The notes under the pieces are model-generated. The model did no database searches and was not told the DNA's origin. It saw only the letters and a list, made by a program, of their open reading frames with translations. The translations under genes and the position numbers were made by a program. Shown here one piece after another: positions 22,120 to 31,095 of a stretch of DNA of 36,948 nucleotides. The stretch covers positions 1-36,948 of the forward strand of contig NZ_PXUP01000022.1 of assembly GCF_003324185.1 (NCBI RefSeq), written 5' to 3'. The stretch is from Faecalibacterium prausnitzii (GTDB lineage Bacteria > Bacillota > Clostridia > Oscillospirales > Ruminococcaceae). How positions within the stretch are numbered: position 1 is the first letter of the stretch; every line of letters starts with the position of its first letter.

Positions 22120-22824
22120 TTAATCGCGGCGGCGGCTGTTGAGACCCAGCAGACGCACCACATACAGGAAGATGTTGATGAAGTCCAGATACAGCGTCAG
22201 TGCGCCGTAGATGGAAGCCTTTTCCGCCAGCTCGCTGTCCCCTGCGTAGTAGGAGTACATCTGGCTCAGCTTCTGGGTATCGTAGGCGGTCAGCAGCATG
22301 AACACCACCAGACCGATGCCGGAGTACAGCACCGTGCTCATAAAGCCCATGCCGAACAAAAGACCAACAAAACCGGTAACGATCAGCGCAAACAACGCCA
22401 TCATCAGCTTGGGACCCCAACCGGACAGGTCTTTGTGGGTGGTGGTGCCGTAAACTGCCATCAGACCGAAGTACAGCGAGGTGGCAAGGAAGGCCAGCAC
22501 CAGTGTGCCCAGATCAAAGGCAAGGAAATAGTAGCTCAGTACCATGCCGTTGAGCAGGGCGTAGCCTAAGAACACCCCTCTTGCCGCACCCACGGACATA
22601 TTCTGCACCCGGGCACTCAGCACGAACACCAGCGCCAGCTCGGCAATGGTGAACAGCAGGTACAGCGAATTGACCACATAAAACAGCGGGGTGGTGGCGG
22701 TTACAAACGCCGCCGCAAAGGTGATCAGCAGTCCCAGCGCCATCCAGCGGTAGGTGCGGGTCATATAATCAGCCGAGGTCATTGTAGGCTCTGCATAGCC
22801 ACGGTTGTAATTGTTATAACTCAT
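22120..22824 (-). CDS. Bax inhibitor-1/YccA family membrane protein
   Basis: This 234-residue protein has a short Tyr/Asn-rich N-terminus (MSYNNYNRGYAEPT) and seven hydrophobic segments. The family motif region is LALVFVLSARVQNMSVGAARGVFLGYALLNGMVLS and the C-terminal part TAYDTQKLSQMY, then LYLDFINIFLYVVRLLG. BI-1/YetJ proteins are pH-dependent calcium-leak channels or stress-related membrane proteins; the bacterial role is not settled. GGAGG lies close before the ATG. It is divergent from hemW, with a monocistronic layout ending at its own terminator. Confidence 0.93.
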   Translation of the reverse strand: MSYNNYNRGYAEPTMTSADYMTRTYRWMALGLLITFAAAFVTATTPLFYVVNSLYLLFTIAELALVFVLSARVQNMSVGAARGVFLGYALLNGMVLSYYFLAFDLGTLVLAFLATSLYFGLMAVYGTTTHKDLSGWGPKLMMALFALIVTGFVGLLFGMGFMSTVLYSGIGLVVFMLLTAYDTQKLSQMYSYYAGDSELAEKASIYGALTLYLDFINIFLYVVRLLGLNSRRRD

Positions 22825-22862
22825 CTGGGTTCCTCCAGTCTATTCTGCGGAGCATTTCTCTC

Positions 22863-22891
22863 TTGCTCCGGTCTACGGAATATAGTATACT
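22863..22891 (+). promoter_or_regulatory. Promoter of hemW
   Basis: TTGCTC (22863-22868) and TATACT (22886-22891) are separated by 17 nt, about 40 nt before the hemW ATG. A minus-strand TATACT also overlaps this site and may serve the divergent BI-1 gene. Confidence 0.6.
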
Positions 22892-22932
22892 GCATAGAAA
22901 TGAACGTTTCATGAAAAAGGCTGTGATATTGT

Positions 22933-24015
22933 ATGTCCCTTGGACTTTATCTGCATATTCCCTACTGTTTTTCCAAATGTCGGTACTGCGATTTTTATTC
23001 CCACCCCGGGGAGCGGGGCGTACCGGACGCCTATGTGGACGCGCTGTTGCGGGAGCTGCACCGCTTTGCGCCGGACGCGCCCCTGCGGCCGGACACCCTC
23101 TATTTCGGCGGCGGCACGCCCAGCCTGCTCACCCCGGCGCAGGCAGAACGGCTCATCCGGGCAGCAGACCCCGTGCCCGGTGCAGAGATCACCTTGGAGG
23201 CAAACCCCGAGACTGTCACCGAGGAGAGTCTGCGGGGCTTCCGGGCAGCAGGGGTGAACCGCATCTCCTTCGGGGTGCAGTCTGCCCGGGACACCCAGCT
23301 GCGCACCCTTGGCCGCCCGCACAATGCCAAGCAGGCGCGGGCAGCCTTTGCCGCTGCCCGGCGCGCCGGGTTTGAGAATATCAGCGGCGACATCATGCTG
23401 GCGCTGCCCCACTATACGCAGGCCGAGTTTGACGAGACACTGGAGCTGATCGAAAAAGGCGGTGCCACCCACATCTCGGCTTACCTTTTAAAAATCGAGC
23501 CGGACTCTGCCTTCGGCAAGCACCCGCCAGAGGGTCTGCCCACAAGCGATGAAGCCGCCGATTTCTACCTTTATGCCGTGGAGCAGCTGGAACACCACGG
23601 CTACCGCCAGTACGAGATCTCCAACTTTGCAAAGCCGGGCTACGAGGGGAAGCATAACCTCATCTACTGGGACTGCGGCGACTATCTGGGCCTTGGCCCT
23701 GCGGCACACTCCTGCATGGGCGGCAAGCGGTTCTGCTACGCGCCGGACACCGCCGCCTTTCTGCAGGACGCCGCCGCACCCATCATGGACGGCAGCTGCG
23801 GTGCAGAGGACTACCTGATCTTGCAGCTGCGGCTGCGCAAGGGGCTCGATCTTGATGCCTACAAAACCCTGTACGACAAGCAGTTTTCCACCGCGCAACT
23901 GGCCTTTGTGCAAAACTGCGTCCGCGCCGGGTACGCCACCTTTGATGGCCGCATCCTCGCCCTGACCCCCGCCGGACTTATTGTGCAAAACAGTATTCTT
24001 GCACAGCTGCTCTGA
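22933..24015 (+). CDS. hemW: HemW-like radical SAM protein
   Basis: This 360-residue protein begins MSLGLYLHIPYCFSKCRYCD; the Cys-x3-Cys-x2-Cys cluster motif (residues 12-19) binds the 4Fe-4S centre. SAM-binding elements follow: YFGGGTPSLLTPAQ, ITLEANPETVTEE, INRISFGVQS-like, and the C-terminal HemN domain (LRLRKGLDLDAYKTLYDK). HemW proteins are heme-binding chaperones, long misnamed coproporphyrinogen oxidases. No heme-biosynthesis gene is nearby. The ribosome site is weak (AAGG 13 nt away). The N-terminus matches the family, so the start seems right. Confidence 0.92.
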   Translation: MSLGLYLHIPYCFSKCRYCDFYSHPGERGVPDAYVDALLRELHRFAPDAPLRPDTLYFGGGTPSLLTPAQAERLIRAADPVPGAEITLEANPETVTEESLRGFRAAGVNRISFGVQSARDTQLRTLGRPHNAKQARAAFAAARRAGFENISGDIMLALPHYTQAEFDETLELIEKGGATHISAYLLKIEPDSAFGKHPPEGLPTSDEAADFYLYAVEQLEHHGYRQYEISNFAKPGYEGKHNLIYWDCGDYLGLGPAAHSCMGGKRFCYAPDTAAFLQDAAAPIMDGSCGAEDYLILQLRLRKGLDLDAYKTLYDKQFSTAQLAFVQNCVRAGYATFDGRILALTPAGLIVQNSILAQLL

Positions 24016-24058
24016 TGGGAGGGCGAAGCAGAAATAGCAGGAAAAAGTATCGTAAAAC

Positions 24059-24094
24059 AAAACCGCAGCGTATTTTGATACGTTGCGGTTTTTT
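24059..24094 (+). terminator. Terminator of hemW
   Basis: AAAACCGCA-CGTAT pairs with ATACG-TGCGGTTTT around a TTTG loop, with a T-run ending at 24094. The first tRNA-end copy (24093-24111) begins in that T-run. Confidence 0.85.
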
Positions 24095-24111
24095 GGTGGG
24101 CGCGGGTGGAT
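24093..24111. repeat. 19-bp copy of the tRNA-Tyr 3' end
   Basis: TTGGTGGGCGCGGGTGGAT is identical to 24373-24391, which covers the CCA end, acceptor 3' strand and part of the T-arm of tRNA-Tyr. The two copies are 280 bp apart in the same direction. No tRNA body accompanies the left copy. Confidence 0.8.
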
Positions 24112-24342
24112 GTCGCGAGCCGCGCAGAAAAGGAACCCGGGTCGCGGCTCCCAGCGGCTGCATCGTGCCTTGGGCGGCACGCGCATCCTGCTGGCCGCAG
24201 CCCCAACAGCTCCTCCCTGTTTCTGCCGCTGGCAGCGGTCGTCGCTGTTGCACAGGGGCTTTTTTACCCGCCGGACTATTCGGCGGGTCGATGCTGTTCG
24301 AATCCACCCTTGCAGCCCCTTTTTCAAGGCAGATAAAACAGA
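24112..24342. other. Gene-free stretch with tRNA fragments and hairpins
   Basis: I find no credible gene here. It holds a CCCGCCG/CGGCGGG hairpin near 24270 and, at 24296-24309, GTTCGAATCCACCC, an inverted 14-bp copy of the tRNA-Tyr T-arm (24384-24397). The flanking bases do not form a T-stem, so it is not a working tRNA. Confidence 0.5.
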
Positions 24343-24371
24343 AACTCCGGTACCCATTGGATACCGGAGTT
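24343..24371 (-). terminator. Terminator of tRNA-Tyr
   Basis: On the minus strand AACTCCGGTA (24371-24362) pairs with TACCGGAGTT (24352-24343), followed by TCTGTTTT, directly after the tRNA 3' end. Confidence 0.8.
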
Positions 24372-24373
24372 CT

Positions 24374-24458
24374 TGGTGGGCGCGGGTGGATTCGAACCAC
24401 CGAAGCTGAAAGCAGCAGATTTACAGTCTGTCCCCATTGGCCACTCGGGAACACGCCC
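24374..24458 (-). tRNA. tRNA-Tyr (GTA anticodon)
   Basis: The 85-nt minus-strand sequence folds as a class II tRNA. The acceptor GGGCGTG pairs with CGCGCCC, then discriminator A and an encoded CCA. The D-arm has CCC/GGG, the anticodon loop CTGTAAA carries GTA, a long variable arm GCTG/CAGC is present, and the T-arm is GGTGG-TTCGAAT-CCACC. A promoter and a terminator flank it. Confidence 0.96.
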
Positions 24459-24499
24459 ATATTCAATTGTTGTGCATCCGTGCGCCGGACGACTTGTTT

Positions 24500-24528
24500 A
24501 TTTTAGCATGAGAAAAGGGTTTTGTCAA
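24500..24528 (-). promoter_or_regulatory. Promoter of tRNA-Tyr
   Basis: On the minus strand TTGACA (24528-24523) and TAAAAT (24505-24500) are separated by 17 nt, about 40 nt before the tRNA. Confidence 0.8.
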
Positions 24529-24663
24529 CCACCTTTTTTCACTTTTTTTCAGCAGGCTCACAGTCCCCTGCCCGCCGCGCTTCATCCGGTTGAATTGCGT
24601 CCTGTTTTATGTTAAAATAATGTAAAGATTCTACACATTTTACAGGCAGGAGTGGGTCATTGC

Positions 24664-25335
24664 ATGGAGTCAACAATCAGCGCCGCCCCGCAAATTTCTA
24701 TCGACCGGGAAAAGACGCTGCGCAGCCACCGGCGTTACTGGGTGCTGCGGCGTGCACAGGACATCGTGTTCTCCCTGCTGGCGCTGATCCTGCTTGCGCC
24801 GCTGGCACTGCTGATCAGCCTTGCCATCGTGCTGGACAGCCCCGGAGACGGAGCTATTTTCCGGCAGCGGCGGGTAGGACGGGACGGCAAGCTGTTCTGG
24901 CTGTATAAGTTTCGCACCATGTGCCCGGACGCCGAGGAGCAGCTGAATGAGCTGCTGAGCCAGAACCAGATGGACGGCCCGGTGTTCAAGATCGAGGGCG
25001 ACCCCCGCATTACCCGGGTGGGACGTTTTCTGCGCAAGACCAGTCTGGACGAGCTGCCACAGCTGCTCAACGTGCTGCGGGGCGATATGAGCATCGTGGG
25101 GCCGCGCCCCGCACTGCCCCGGGAGGTAGAGCTGTACAGCGACTACCAGCGCCAGCGGCTGTACGTCACCCCCGGACTGAGCTGCTACTGGCAGATCGCA
25201 CCCCACCGTAACGAGATGAGCTTTGACGAGTGGGTGGCGCTGGATCTGAAATACATCCAGGAGCGCAGCTTCTGGGTGGACTGGAAGATCATCTTCCTCA
25301 CCGTCCGCGCCATGCTCATGAAATATGGAGAGTGA
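24664..25335 (+). CDS. Polyprenyl-phosphate sugar-1-phosphate transferase (bacterial sugar transferase)
   Basis: This 223-residue short-form phosphoglycosyl transferase has one membrane or re-entrant segment (IVFSLLALILLAPLALLISLAIVL, about residues 33-56), then the conserved core: RQRRVGRDGKLFWLYKFRTM, FKIEGDPRITRVGRFLRKTSLDELPQLLNVLRGDMSIVGPRPALPREV (catalytic Asp-Glu in SLDELPQ) and TPGLSCYWQI. Such enzymes start glycan assembly on undecaprenyl phosphate at the membrane. No glycosyltransferase, flippase or polymerase gene is next to it, so the glycan is unknown. The ATG at 24664 has AGGAG 11 nt upstream; a GTG at 24652 is possible. Confidence 0.92.
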   Translation: MESTISAAPQISIDREKTLRSHRRYWVLRRAQDIVFSLLALILLAPLALLISLAIVLDSPGDGAIFRQRRVGRDGKLFWLYKFRTMCPDAEEQLNELLSQNQMDGPVFKIEGDPRITRVGRFLRKTSLDELPQLLNVLRGDMSIVGPRPALPREVELYSDYQRQRLYVTPGLSCYWQIAPHRNEMSFDEWVALDLKYIQERSFWVDWKIIFLTVRAMLMKYGE

Positions 25336-25375
25336 CAAAAGCGCCTGTTGTGCATCCGCACAACAGGCGCTTTTG
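25335..25375. terminator. Bidirectional terminator (sugar transferase / ilvD)
   Basis: AAAAGCGCCTGTTGTG (25337-25352) pairs with its complement ending at 25374, with A- and T-runs on opposite sides. It ends both convergent transcripts. Confidence 0.9.
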
Positions 25376-25381
25376 TTACGT

Positions 25382-27040
25382 TTATTTCAGCACCGCACCC
25401 AGATTTGCACTGGTGACCATGCGGGCGTAACGGCTCAGCCAGCCGGTCTTGATGTTGGGCTCGGGCGCAACGTACTTTGCCTTGCGCTCGGCCAGCACTG
25501 CGTCGCTGACCTCCAGCTTGATGGAGGCGTTGGGGATATCGATGGTAATGGTATCCCCTTCTTCGATCAGGCCGATGGGGCCGCCGGAGGCCGCCTCCGG
25601 GCTGACATGGCCGATGGCAGCACCGCGGGATGCGCCGGAGAAGCGGCCATCCGTGATGAGGGCTACCGTCTTATCCAGCTTCATGCCTGCCAGCGCAGAG
25701 GTGGGGTTGAGCATCTCCCGCATACCCGGGCCGCCCTTGGGGCCTTCGTAGCGGATGACCACCACATCGCCCGGGACGATCTTGCCCGCGTAGATGGCGG
25801 CGATGGCTTCCTCCTCGCTGTTGAACACCCGCGCCGGGCCTGCGTGCTTCTGCATCTCCGGGGCCACGGCACTGCGCTTGACCACACAGCCATCCGGGGC
25901 AATGTTGCCCCACAGGATCTGCAGACCGCCGTTCTCAGAGTAGGGGTTCTCGATGGGACGGATGGCCTTTTCGTTCAGGATATGGGCACCCTTGATGTTC
26001 TCGCCAAGGGTCTTGCCGGTGACGGTGGGCACGTCCAAGTCCAGCAGGCCCTTCTTGGCCAGCTCCGCCTGTACTGCCGGGATGCCGCCCGCTGCGTACA
26101 GATCCGGCATATGGGTGGGGCCTGCCGGTGCCAGATGGCACAGGTTGGGGGTCTTGGCGCTGATCTCGTTGAACAGCTTCAGGTCGATGGGCACACCGGC
26201 TTCGTAGGCGATAGCCAGCAGGTGCAGCACCGTGTTGGTGGAGCAGCCCAGTGCCATATCGCAGGTCAGTGCGTTGCGGATGGAGCGCTCGTTGATGATC
26301 TGGCGTGCGGTGATGCCCTTGCGCACCATCTCCATCACAGCCATACCGGCGTGCTTTGCCAGCTGCAGACGCTTGGAGTACACAGCCGGGATGGTGCCGT
26401 TGCCGGGCAGTGCGATGCCGATGGCCTCGCACAGGCAGTTCATGCTGTTGGCGGTGTACATACCGGAGCAGCTGCCGCAGCTGGGACAGCAGTTGCAGGT
26501 GCAGTCCTCCAGCTGCTCGTCGGTGATCATACCGGCCTTATAGGCGCCCACGGCCTCGAACATCTTGGAAAGGCTCACTTCCTCGCCGCCGTAAGTACCG
26601 GCCAGCATGGGACCGCCGGAGCAGACCACGGCGGGCACATCCATGCGCACCGCTGCCATCACCATGCCGGGCACGATCTTATCGCAGTTGGGCACCAGCA
26701 CAAGGCCGTCCAGCTGGTGTGCCATCAGCATGGTCTCCACGCTGTCGCAGATCAGTTCACGGGAGGCCAGAGAGTACTTCATGCCCACATGACCCATGGC
26801 GATGCCATCGCATACACCGATGGCGGGGATCAGGATGGGGGTACCACCGGCCATCTGCACACCGGCCTTGACAGCCTCGGCGATCTTATCCAGATTCATG
26901 TGTCCGGGCACGATCTCGCTGTAGGCGCTTACCACGCCGATGAGGGGGCGCTCCAGCTCCTCCGGGGTGTAGCCCAGCGCATAAAACAAGCTGCGGTTGG
27001 GCGCGCGCTCCGAGCCCTTAGTCACATTGTCACTTCTCAT
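25382..27040 (-). CDS. ilvD: Dihydroxy-acid dehydratase
   Basis: This 552-residue enzyme dehydrates 2,3-dihydroxy-isovalerate and -methylvalerate in valine and isoleucine synthesis. Family features: [40 protein letters not shown], iron-sulfur Cys sites in [12 protein letters not shown] and [35 protein letters not shown]-type C-terminal motif, [22 protein letters not shown]. It is the last gene of the ilv operon; 166 nt holding an inverted-repeat element separate it from ilvC. GAGGA precedes the ATG. Confidence 0.97.
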   Translation of the reverse strand: MRSDNVTKGSERAPNRSLFYALGYTPEELERPLIGVVSAYSEIVPGHMNLDKIAEAVKAGVQMAGGTPILIPAIGVCDGIAMGHVGMKYSLASRELICDSVETMLMAHQLDGLVLVPNCDKIVPGMVMAAVRMDVPAVVCSGGPMLAGTYGGEEVSLSKMFEAVGAYKAGMITDEQLEDCTCNCCPSCGSCSGMYTANSMNCLCEAIGIALPGNGTIPAVYSKRLQLAKHAGMAVMEMVRKGITARQIINERSIRNALTCDMALGCSTNTVLHLLAIAYEAGVPIDLKLFNEISAKTPNLCHLAPAGPTHMPDLYAAGGIPAVQAELAKKGLLDLDVPTVTGKTLGENIKGAHILNEKAIRPIENPYSENGGLQILWGNIAPDGCVVKRSAVAPEMQKHAGPARVFNSEEEAIAAIYAGKIVPGDVVVIRYEGPKGGPGMREMLNPTSALAGMKLDKTVALITDGRFSGASRGAAIGHVSPEAASGGPIGLIEEGDTITIDIPNASIKLEVSDAVLAERKAKYVAPEPNIKTGWLSRYARMVTSANLGAVLK

Positions 27041-27064
27041 TGCAAATCCTCTTTTCTGATAAAG

Positions 27065-27198
27065 CCCTCTCCGTCACGGCTGTATCGTGCCACCTCTCCC
27101 GAGAGGGAGAGGTTTTCGCGGAGGAGCTATAAGGTTCCCTTTTCAACAAAAACTCCCCCTTTCGGGGGAGCTGACCGCCGAAAAGCGGTCTGAGAGGG
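27065..27198. repeat. 134-bp inverted-repeat element (MITE-like) between ilvC and ilvD
   Basis: Two divergent copies of one unit of about 50 bp face each other. The left copy starts CCCTCTCCG (27065) and holds CCTCTCCC/GGGAGAGG. The right copy, read on the minus strand, starts CCCTCTCAG (27198) and holds CTCCCCC/GGGGGAG plus GACCGC/GCGGTC. Each unit is hairpin-rich. No coding capacity is seen. This layout is typical of small dispersed repeats in gut Clostridia. Confidence 0.65.
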
Positions 27199-27206
27199 TT
27201 CTCCTC

Positions 27207-28247
<1,041 letters not shown>

Positions 28248-28325
28248 TTAACTGGTTGGTTTATCTTCCGGTCTTGTATGCTCTGTTCTATCTTTCGCTC
28301 ACCCTGAGCGGAAAAGCAATGTGAT

Positions 28326-28889
28326 TTATGCCCGTATTGCGCCCGGCGGGGGCAGCTGGACGGAGCGCACCTCCTGCGGCGGCTTCTGGATATGCTGGTG
28401 CATCCCGCCGCGCTCCAGTGCGGTAACTCCGGTGCGGCACTGCTCAAGGATGTTGTAGCCCTCGAACATTTTCAGGAAAGCGTCCAGCTTGTCCGGCCGG
28501 CCGATGAGTTCAAACACCATGCTGTCCGGGGAAAGATCAATGATCTTTGCCTTGTAGATGCAGGCGATCTCCCGCAGCTCTGTGCGGTTGTGCACGTCCG
28601 ATTCCACCTTGAGCAGCAGCAGCTCCCGCTCCAGCGCTTTTTCGCTGTCCAGCACGAACACCTGCCGGGTGACTTCCAGCCGCTCGGTCTGCAATACCAG
28701 CTGCTGCAAGGCCTTTTCATCGCTGGTAATGGTCACTGTGATGCGGCTAACTGCCGGGTCGTTGGTGGCGGACACCGTAAGGCTGTCGATATTGAAGCCG
28801 CGGCGGCAGAACAGGCTGGACACCCGGGCCAGAACGCCGCTCTGGTTGTCCACCAGCAGGCTGATGACCCTGCGCTGATCAGATTCCAT
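28326..28889 (-). CDS. ilvN: Acetolactate synthase small (regulatory) subunit
   Basis: This 187-residue protein has an N-terminal ACT domain (RVISLLVDNQSGVLARVSSLFCRRGFNIDSLTVSATNDPAVSRITVTI) and a C-terminal ALS_ss_C domain (ELREIACIYKAKIIDLSPDSMVFELIGRPDKLDAFLKMFE). It binds valine and activates the IlvB catalytic subunit. The tail after about residue 165 (MHQHIQKPPQEVRSVQ) is longer than in many homologues. GGAGG lies 10 nt before the ATG, 15 nt after the ilvB stop. Confidence 0.96.
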   Translation of the reverse strand: MESDQRRVISLLVDNQSGVLARVSSLFCRRGFNIDSLTVSATNDPAVSRITVTITSDEKALQQLVLQTERLEVTRQVFVLDSEKALERELLLLKVESDVHNRTELREIACIYKAKIIDLSPDSMVFELIGRPDKLDAFLKMFEGYNILEQCRTGVTALERGGMHQHIQKPPQEVRSVQLPPPGAIRA

Positions 28890-28904
28890 GATGCTGTGTC
28901 CTCC

Positions 28905-30569
28905 TTATTCCATGATGATGTCGTTGATATCGCCGCCGCCGGGGATCATGGGCAGCACCTTTTCGTCTTTGTCGATGATGCACTCGATCCAAGTGGGGCC
29001 TTTCTGCTGCAGGGCGTCTGCAAAGGCTTCCTGAAACTCCGGCAGGTTGGTGCAGCGGTAGCCCTTCAGGCCAAAGCCGTCTGCCAGCTTGACAAAATCG
29101 GTCTTGCGGTGGGGGTCGGTCTGGCTGTAACGCTTGCCGTAAAAGCTGGTCTGCCACTGGCGCACCATGCCCAGCACCGAGTTATTGAAGATGACCGTGA
29201 TGATGGGCAGCTCGTAGCTGACGGCGGTGCAGGCTTCGTTCAGGTTCATGTGGAAGGAGGCGTCACCGGTAAACATCACCACACGCTGCTGGCGTCCCAG
29301 TGCCATCTGGGCACCAATGGCGGCACCGTAGCCAAAGCCCATGGTGCCAAGGCCGCCGCTGGTGATAAAGCCACGGCTCTTGGTGTGGCGCAGGTACTGC
29401 GCCGCCCACATCTGGTGCTGACCCACGTCGGTAACATACACGGCGTCGGGGCCGCACTGGTTGCACACCTCGCCGATGACCTGATGGGGCATCAGCCGGG
29501 TGGGGTCGGACACAGGGTGGTAATCCTGTGCCTGCCAGCTCTGGATCATCGTCATCCAGTCCGGGTGCTTGGCGGGCTTGATCTGGGGCAGCATGGCGTT
29601 CAGCACATAGGCTGCATCGCCCACGATGGAAAGATCCACGTCCACGTTCTTGCCCAGCTCGCTGGCGTCAATGTCGATCTGGATGATGGTGGCGTTCTTG
29701 GCAAAGGTCTTGGGGTTCAGCGCCACACGGTCGGAAAAGCGGGTGCCCACCGCGATGAGCACATCGCACTCCGCCACTGCCCGGTTGGAGGTGTAGCAGC
29801 CGTGCATCCCCAGCATCCCCAGATTCATCGGGTCGCCGTAGGGCACAACGCCTGCCGCCATCAGGGTGTAGGTAGCAGGGATCTCCGCCTTGTGCAGCAG
29901 ATCCCGCAGCGGCTGGCAGCTGGCTGCGCTGCGCACGCCGCCGCCAAAGTACACCAGCGGACGCTGTGCGGCGTTGATGAGGTCTGCCGCCCAGTGCACC
30001 TGCTCCTCATTATAGGTAGTTACGGTGCGGATGGGCTCCGGCTGCTTGGGGGTGAACTCGCACACCGCTGCGGTCACGTCCTTGGGGATGTCCACCAGCA
30101 CCGGGCCCTTGCGGCCGCTCTGCGCAATGCGGAAGGCCGCCCGCATGGTGTCAGCCAAGTCCTCTACCCGGCGCACCGTGAAATTATGCTTTGTGATGGG
30201 CACGGTGATGCCCTCGATGTACGCTTCCTGAAAGCCGTCCTTGCCGATACTGCTGGTGGGCACGTTGCCGGTAAAGGCCACCATGGGCACCGAGTCCATA
30301 TAGGCGGTGGCAATGCCGGTGACCAGATTGGTGGCACCCGGGCCGCTGGTGGCCAGCACCACGCCGGTGCGGCCGGTGGCGCGGGCGTAGCCGTCCGCTG
30401 CATGGGCTGCGCCCTGCTCGTGGGCGGTAAGCACATGGGTGATGCGGTCGGCATTCTTATACAGCTCGTCGTAAAGGTTCAGCACAGCGCCGCCGGGGTA
30501 GCCAAAAAGAGTGTCCACTCCCTGCTCGCACAGGACCTCTACAAAGATCTGAGAACCATTCAACTGCAT
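28905..30569 (-). CDS. ilvB: Acetolactate synthase large (catalytic) subunit
   Basis: A 554-residue ThDP enzyme starting MQLNGSQIFVEVLCEQGVDT. Features: GYPGGAVLNLYDELYK, the catalytic Glu in TAHEQGAAHAADGYARATG, a central domain with PLVYFGGGVRSA, and the C-terminal ThDP site FTGDASFHMNLNEACTAV to IFNNSVLGMVRQWQ. The usual GDG is GDA here, an allowed-looking but notable change. The ATG at 30569 has AGGAG 7 nt upstream; an in-frame ATG at 30605 lies only 1-2 nt from its purine run, near the T-box terminator, and is rejected. It is the first gene of ilvBNCD under T-box control. Confidence 0.96.
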   Translation of the reverse strand: MQLNGSQIFVEVLCEQGVDTLFGYPGGAVLNLYDELYKNADRITHVLTAHEQGAAHAADGYARATGRTGVVLATSGPGATNLVTGIATAYMDSVPMVAFTGNVPTSSIGKDGFQEAYIEGITVPITKHNFTVRRVEDLADTMRAAFRIAQSGRKGPVLVDIPKDVTAAVCEFTPKQPEPIRTVTTYNEEQVHWAADLINAAQRPLVYFGGGVRSAASCQPLRDLLHKAEIPATYTLMAAGVVPYGDPMNLGMLGMHGCYTSNRAVAECDVLIAVGTRFSDRVALNPKTFAKNATIIQIDIDASELGKNVDVDLSIVGDAAYVLNAMLPQIKPAKHPDWMTMIQSWQAQDYHPVSDPTRLMPHQVIGEVCNQCGPDAVYVTDVGQHQMWAAQYLRHTKSRGFITSGGLGTMGFGYGAAIGAQMALGRQQRVVMFTGDASFHMNLNEACTAVSYELPIITVIFNNSVLGMVRQWQTSFYGKRYSQTDPHRKTDFVKLADGFGLKGYRCTNLPEFQEAFADALQQKGPTWIECIIDKDEKVLPMIPGGGDINDIIME

Positions 30570-30614
30570 GGTGTTGCTCCTATTCCTGTTCCACTTCTTA
30601 TCCATTCCCTCAGG

Positions 30615-30905
30615 GAGAGCTTTTGAAAAAGAAAAAGCCCTTGTCCCCTGCTTTCTTCAAGAGACAAAGACCTTGTAACATCAAGCTCTCTGCGGTACCA
30701 CTCTCGTTGGCGTGCTGTGCACACCCTCTCACGGGCTTCCAACAAAGCCCTGCACGGTAACGGCTGCAACCGGCGCTGCTTACAAGGGTTTTGCACCCGT
30801 TGGGCAGGCTGCTCCGGGATGATTTTCCGCACGAAACGCTGACTGCCTTGCACCAGACGGCAGCTCTCTGAACAGTGGGGATCGTGTGGTACTTTTTCCC
30901 ATCTG
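30615..30905 (-). promoter_or_regulatory. T-box riboswitch upstream of ilvB, probably isoleucine-specific
   Basis: The minus-strand leader has the AG bulge (CAGAGAGCTGCC), the distal-loop region (CTGGTGCAAGGCAG), the T-box core GTGGTACCGC (30701-30692) and a terminator hairpin (about 30673-30637) ending in TTTTTC. The Stem I element GGAAAATCATCC suggests the specifier codon ATC (30823-30821, Ile) followed by the conserved purine. The TGGT of the core would pair with an ACCA tRNA end. Uncharged tRNA-Ile would allow read-through into ilvBNCD. Confidence 0.85.
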
Positions 30906-30922
30906 CGCATTTGTTGATGTAA

Positions 30923-30950
30923 ATTATACTATAAACCGGGCTTTTGTCAA
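30923..30950 (-). promoter_or_regulatory. Promoter of the ilv operon
   Basis: On the minus strand a perfect TTGACA (30950-30945) and a perfect TATAAT (30928-30923) are separated by 16 nt, just before the T-box leader. Confidence 0.82.
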
Positions 30951-31002
30951 TCGACAATTTGTAACCTGAATCACCCGAAAGATGAAGCATTTTTAACACC
31001 CC

Positions 31003-31031
31003 TTGCATCCAAGCCTGAACCGCTGTATACT
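31003..31031 (+). promoter_or_regulatory. Promoter of the DUF815 ATPase gene
   Basis: TTGCAT (31003-31008) and TATACT (31026-31031) are separated by 17 nt. It shows that the open frame upstream of 31096 lies in the promoter and leader. Confidence 0.7.
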
Positions 31032-31095
31032 TTTGATATCCGCGTACCTGCGTTTTGTAGGGTATGTGCCAATGGAGAGGAAAAGGGATCGACCT

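Noticed and set aside
24296-24309. Second tRNA gene on the plus strand
   Set aside because: Only a T-arm-like word is present; the flanks do not pair as a T-stem and no acceptor or anticodon arm is found.
23488-24357. Open frames across the hemW end and the tRNA gap on the minus strand
   Set aside because: They run through hemW, a terminator and tRNA fragments, so they cannot be real genes as read.
25325-27193. 622-codon open frame opposite ilvD
   Set aside because: Antisense shadow; low-complexity His/Gly/Leu translation.
28392-30626. 744-codon open frame on the plus strand opposite ilvN-ilvB
   Set aside because: Antisense to two certain genes; no domain, signal or ribosome site.
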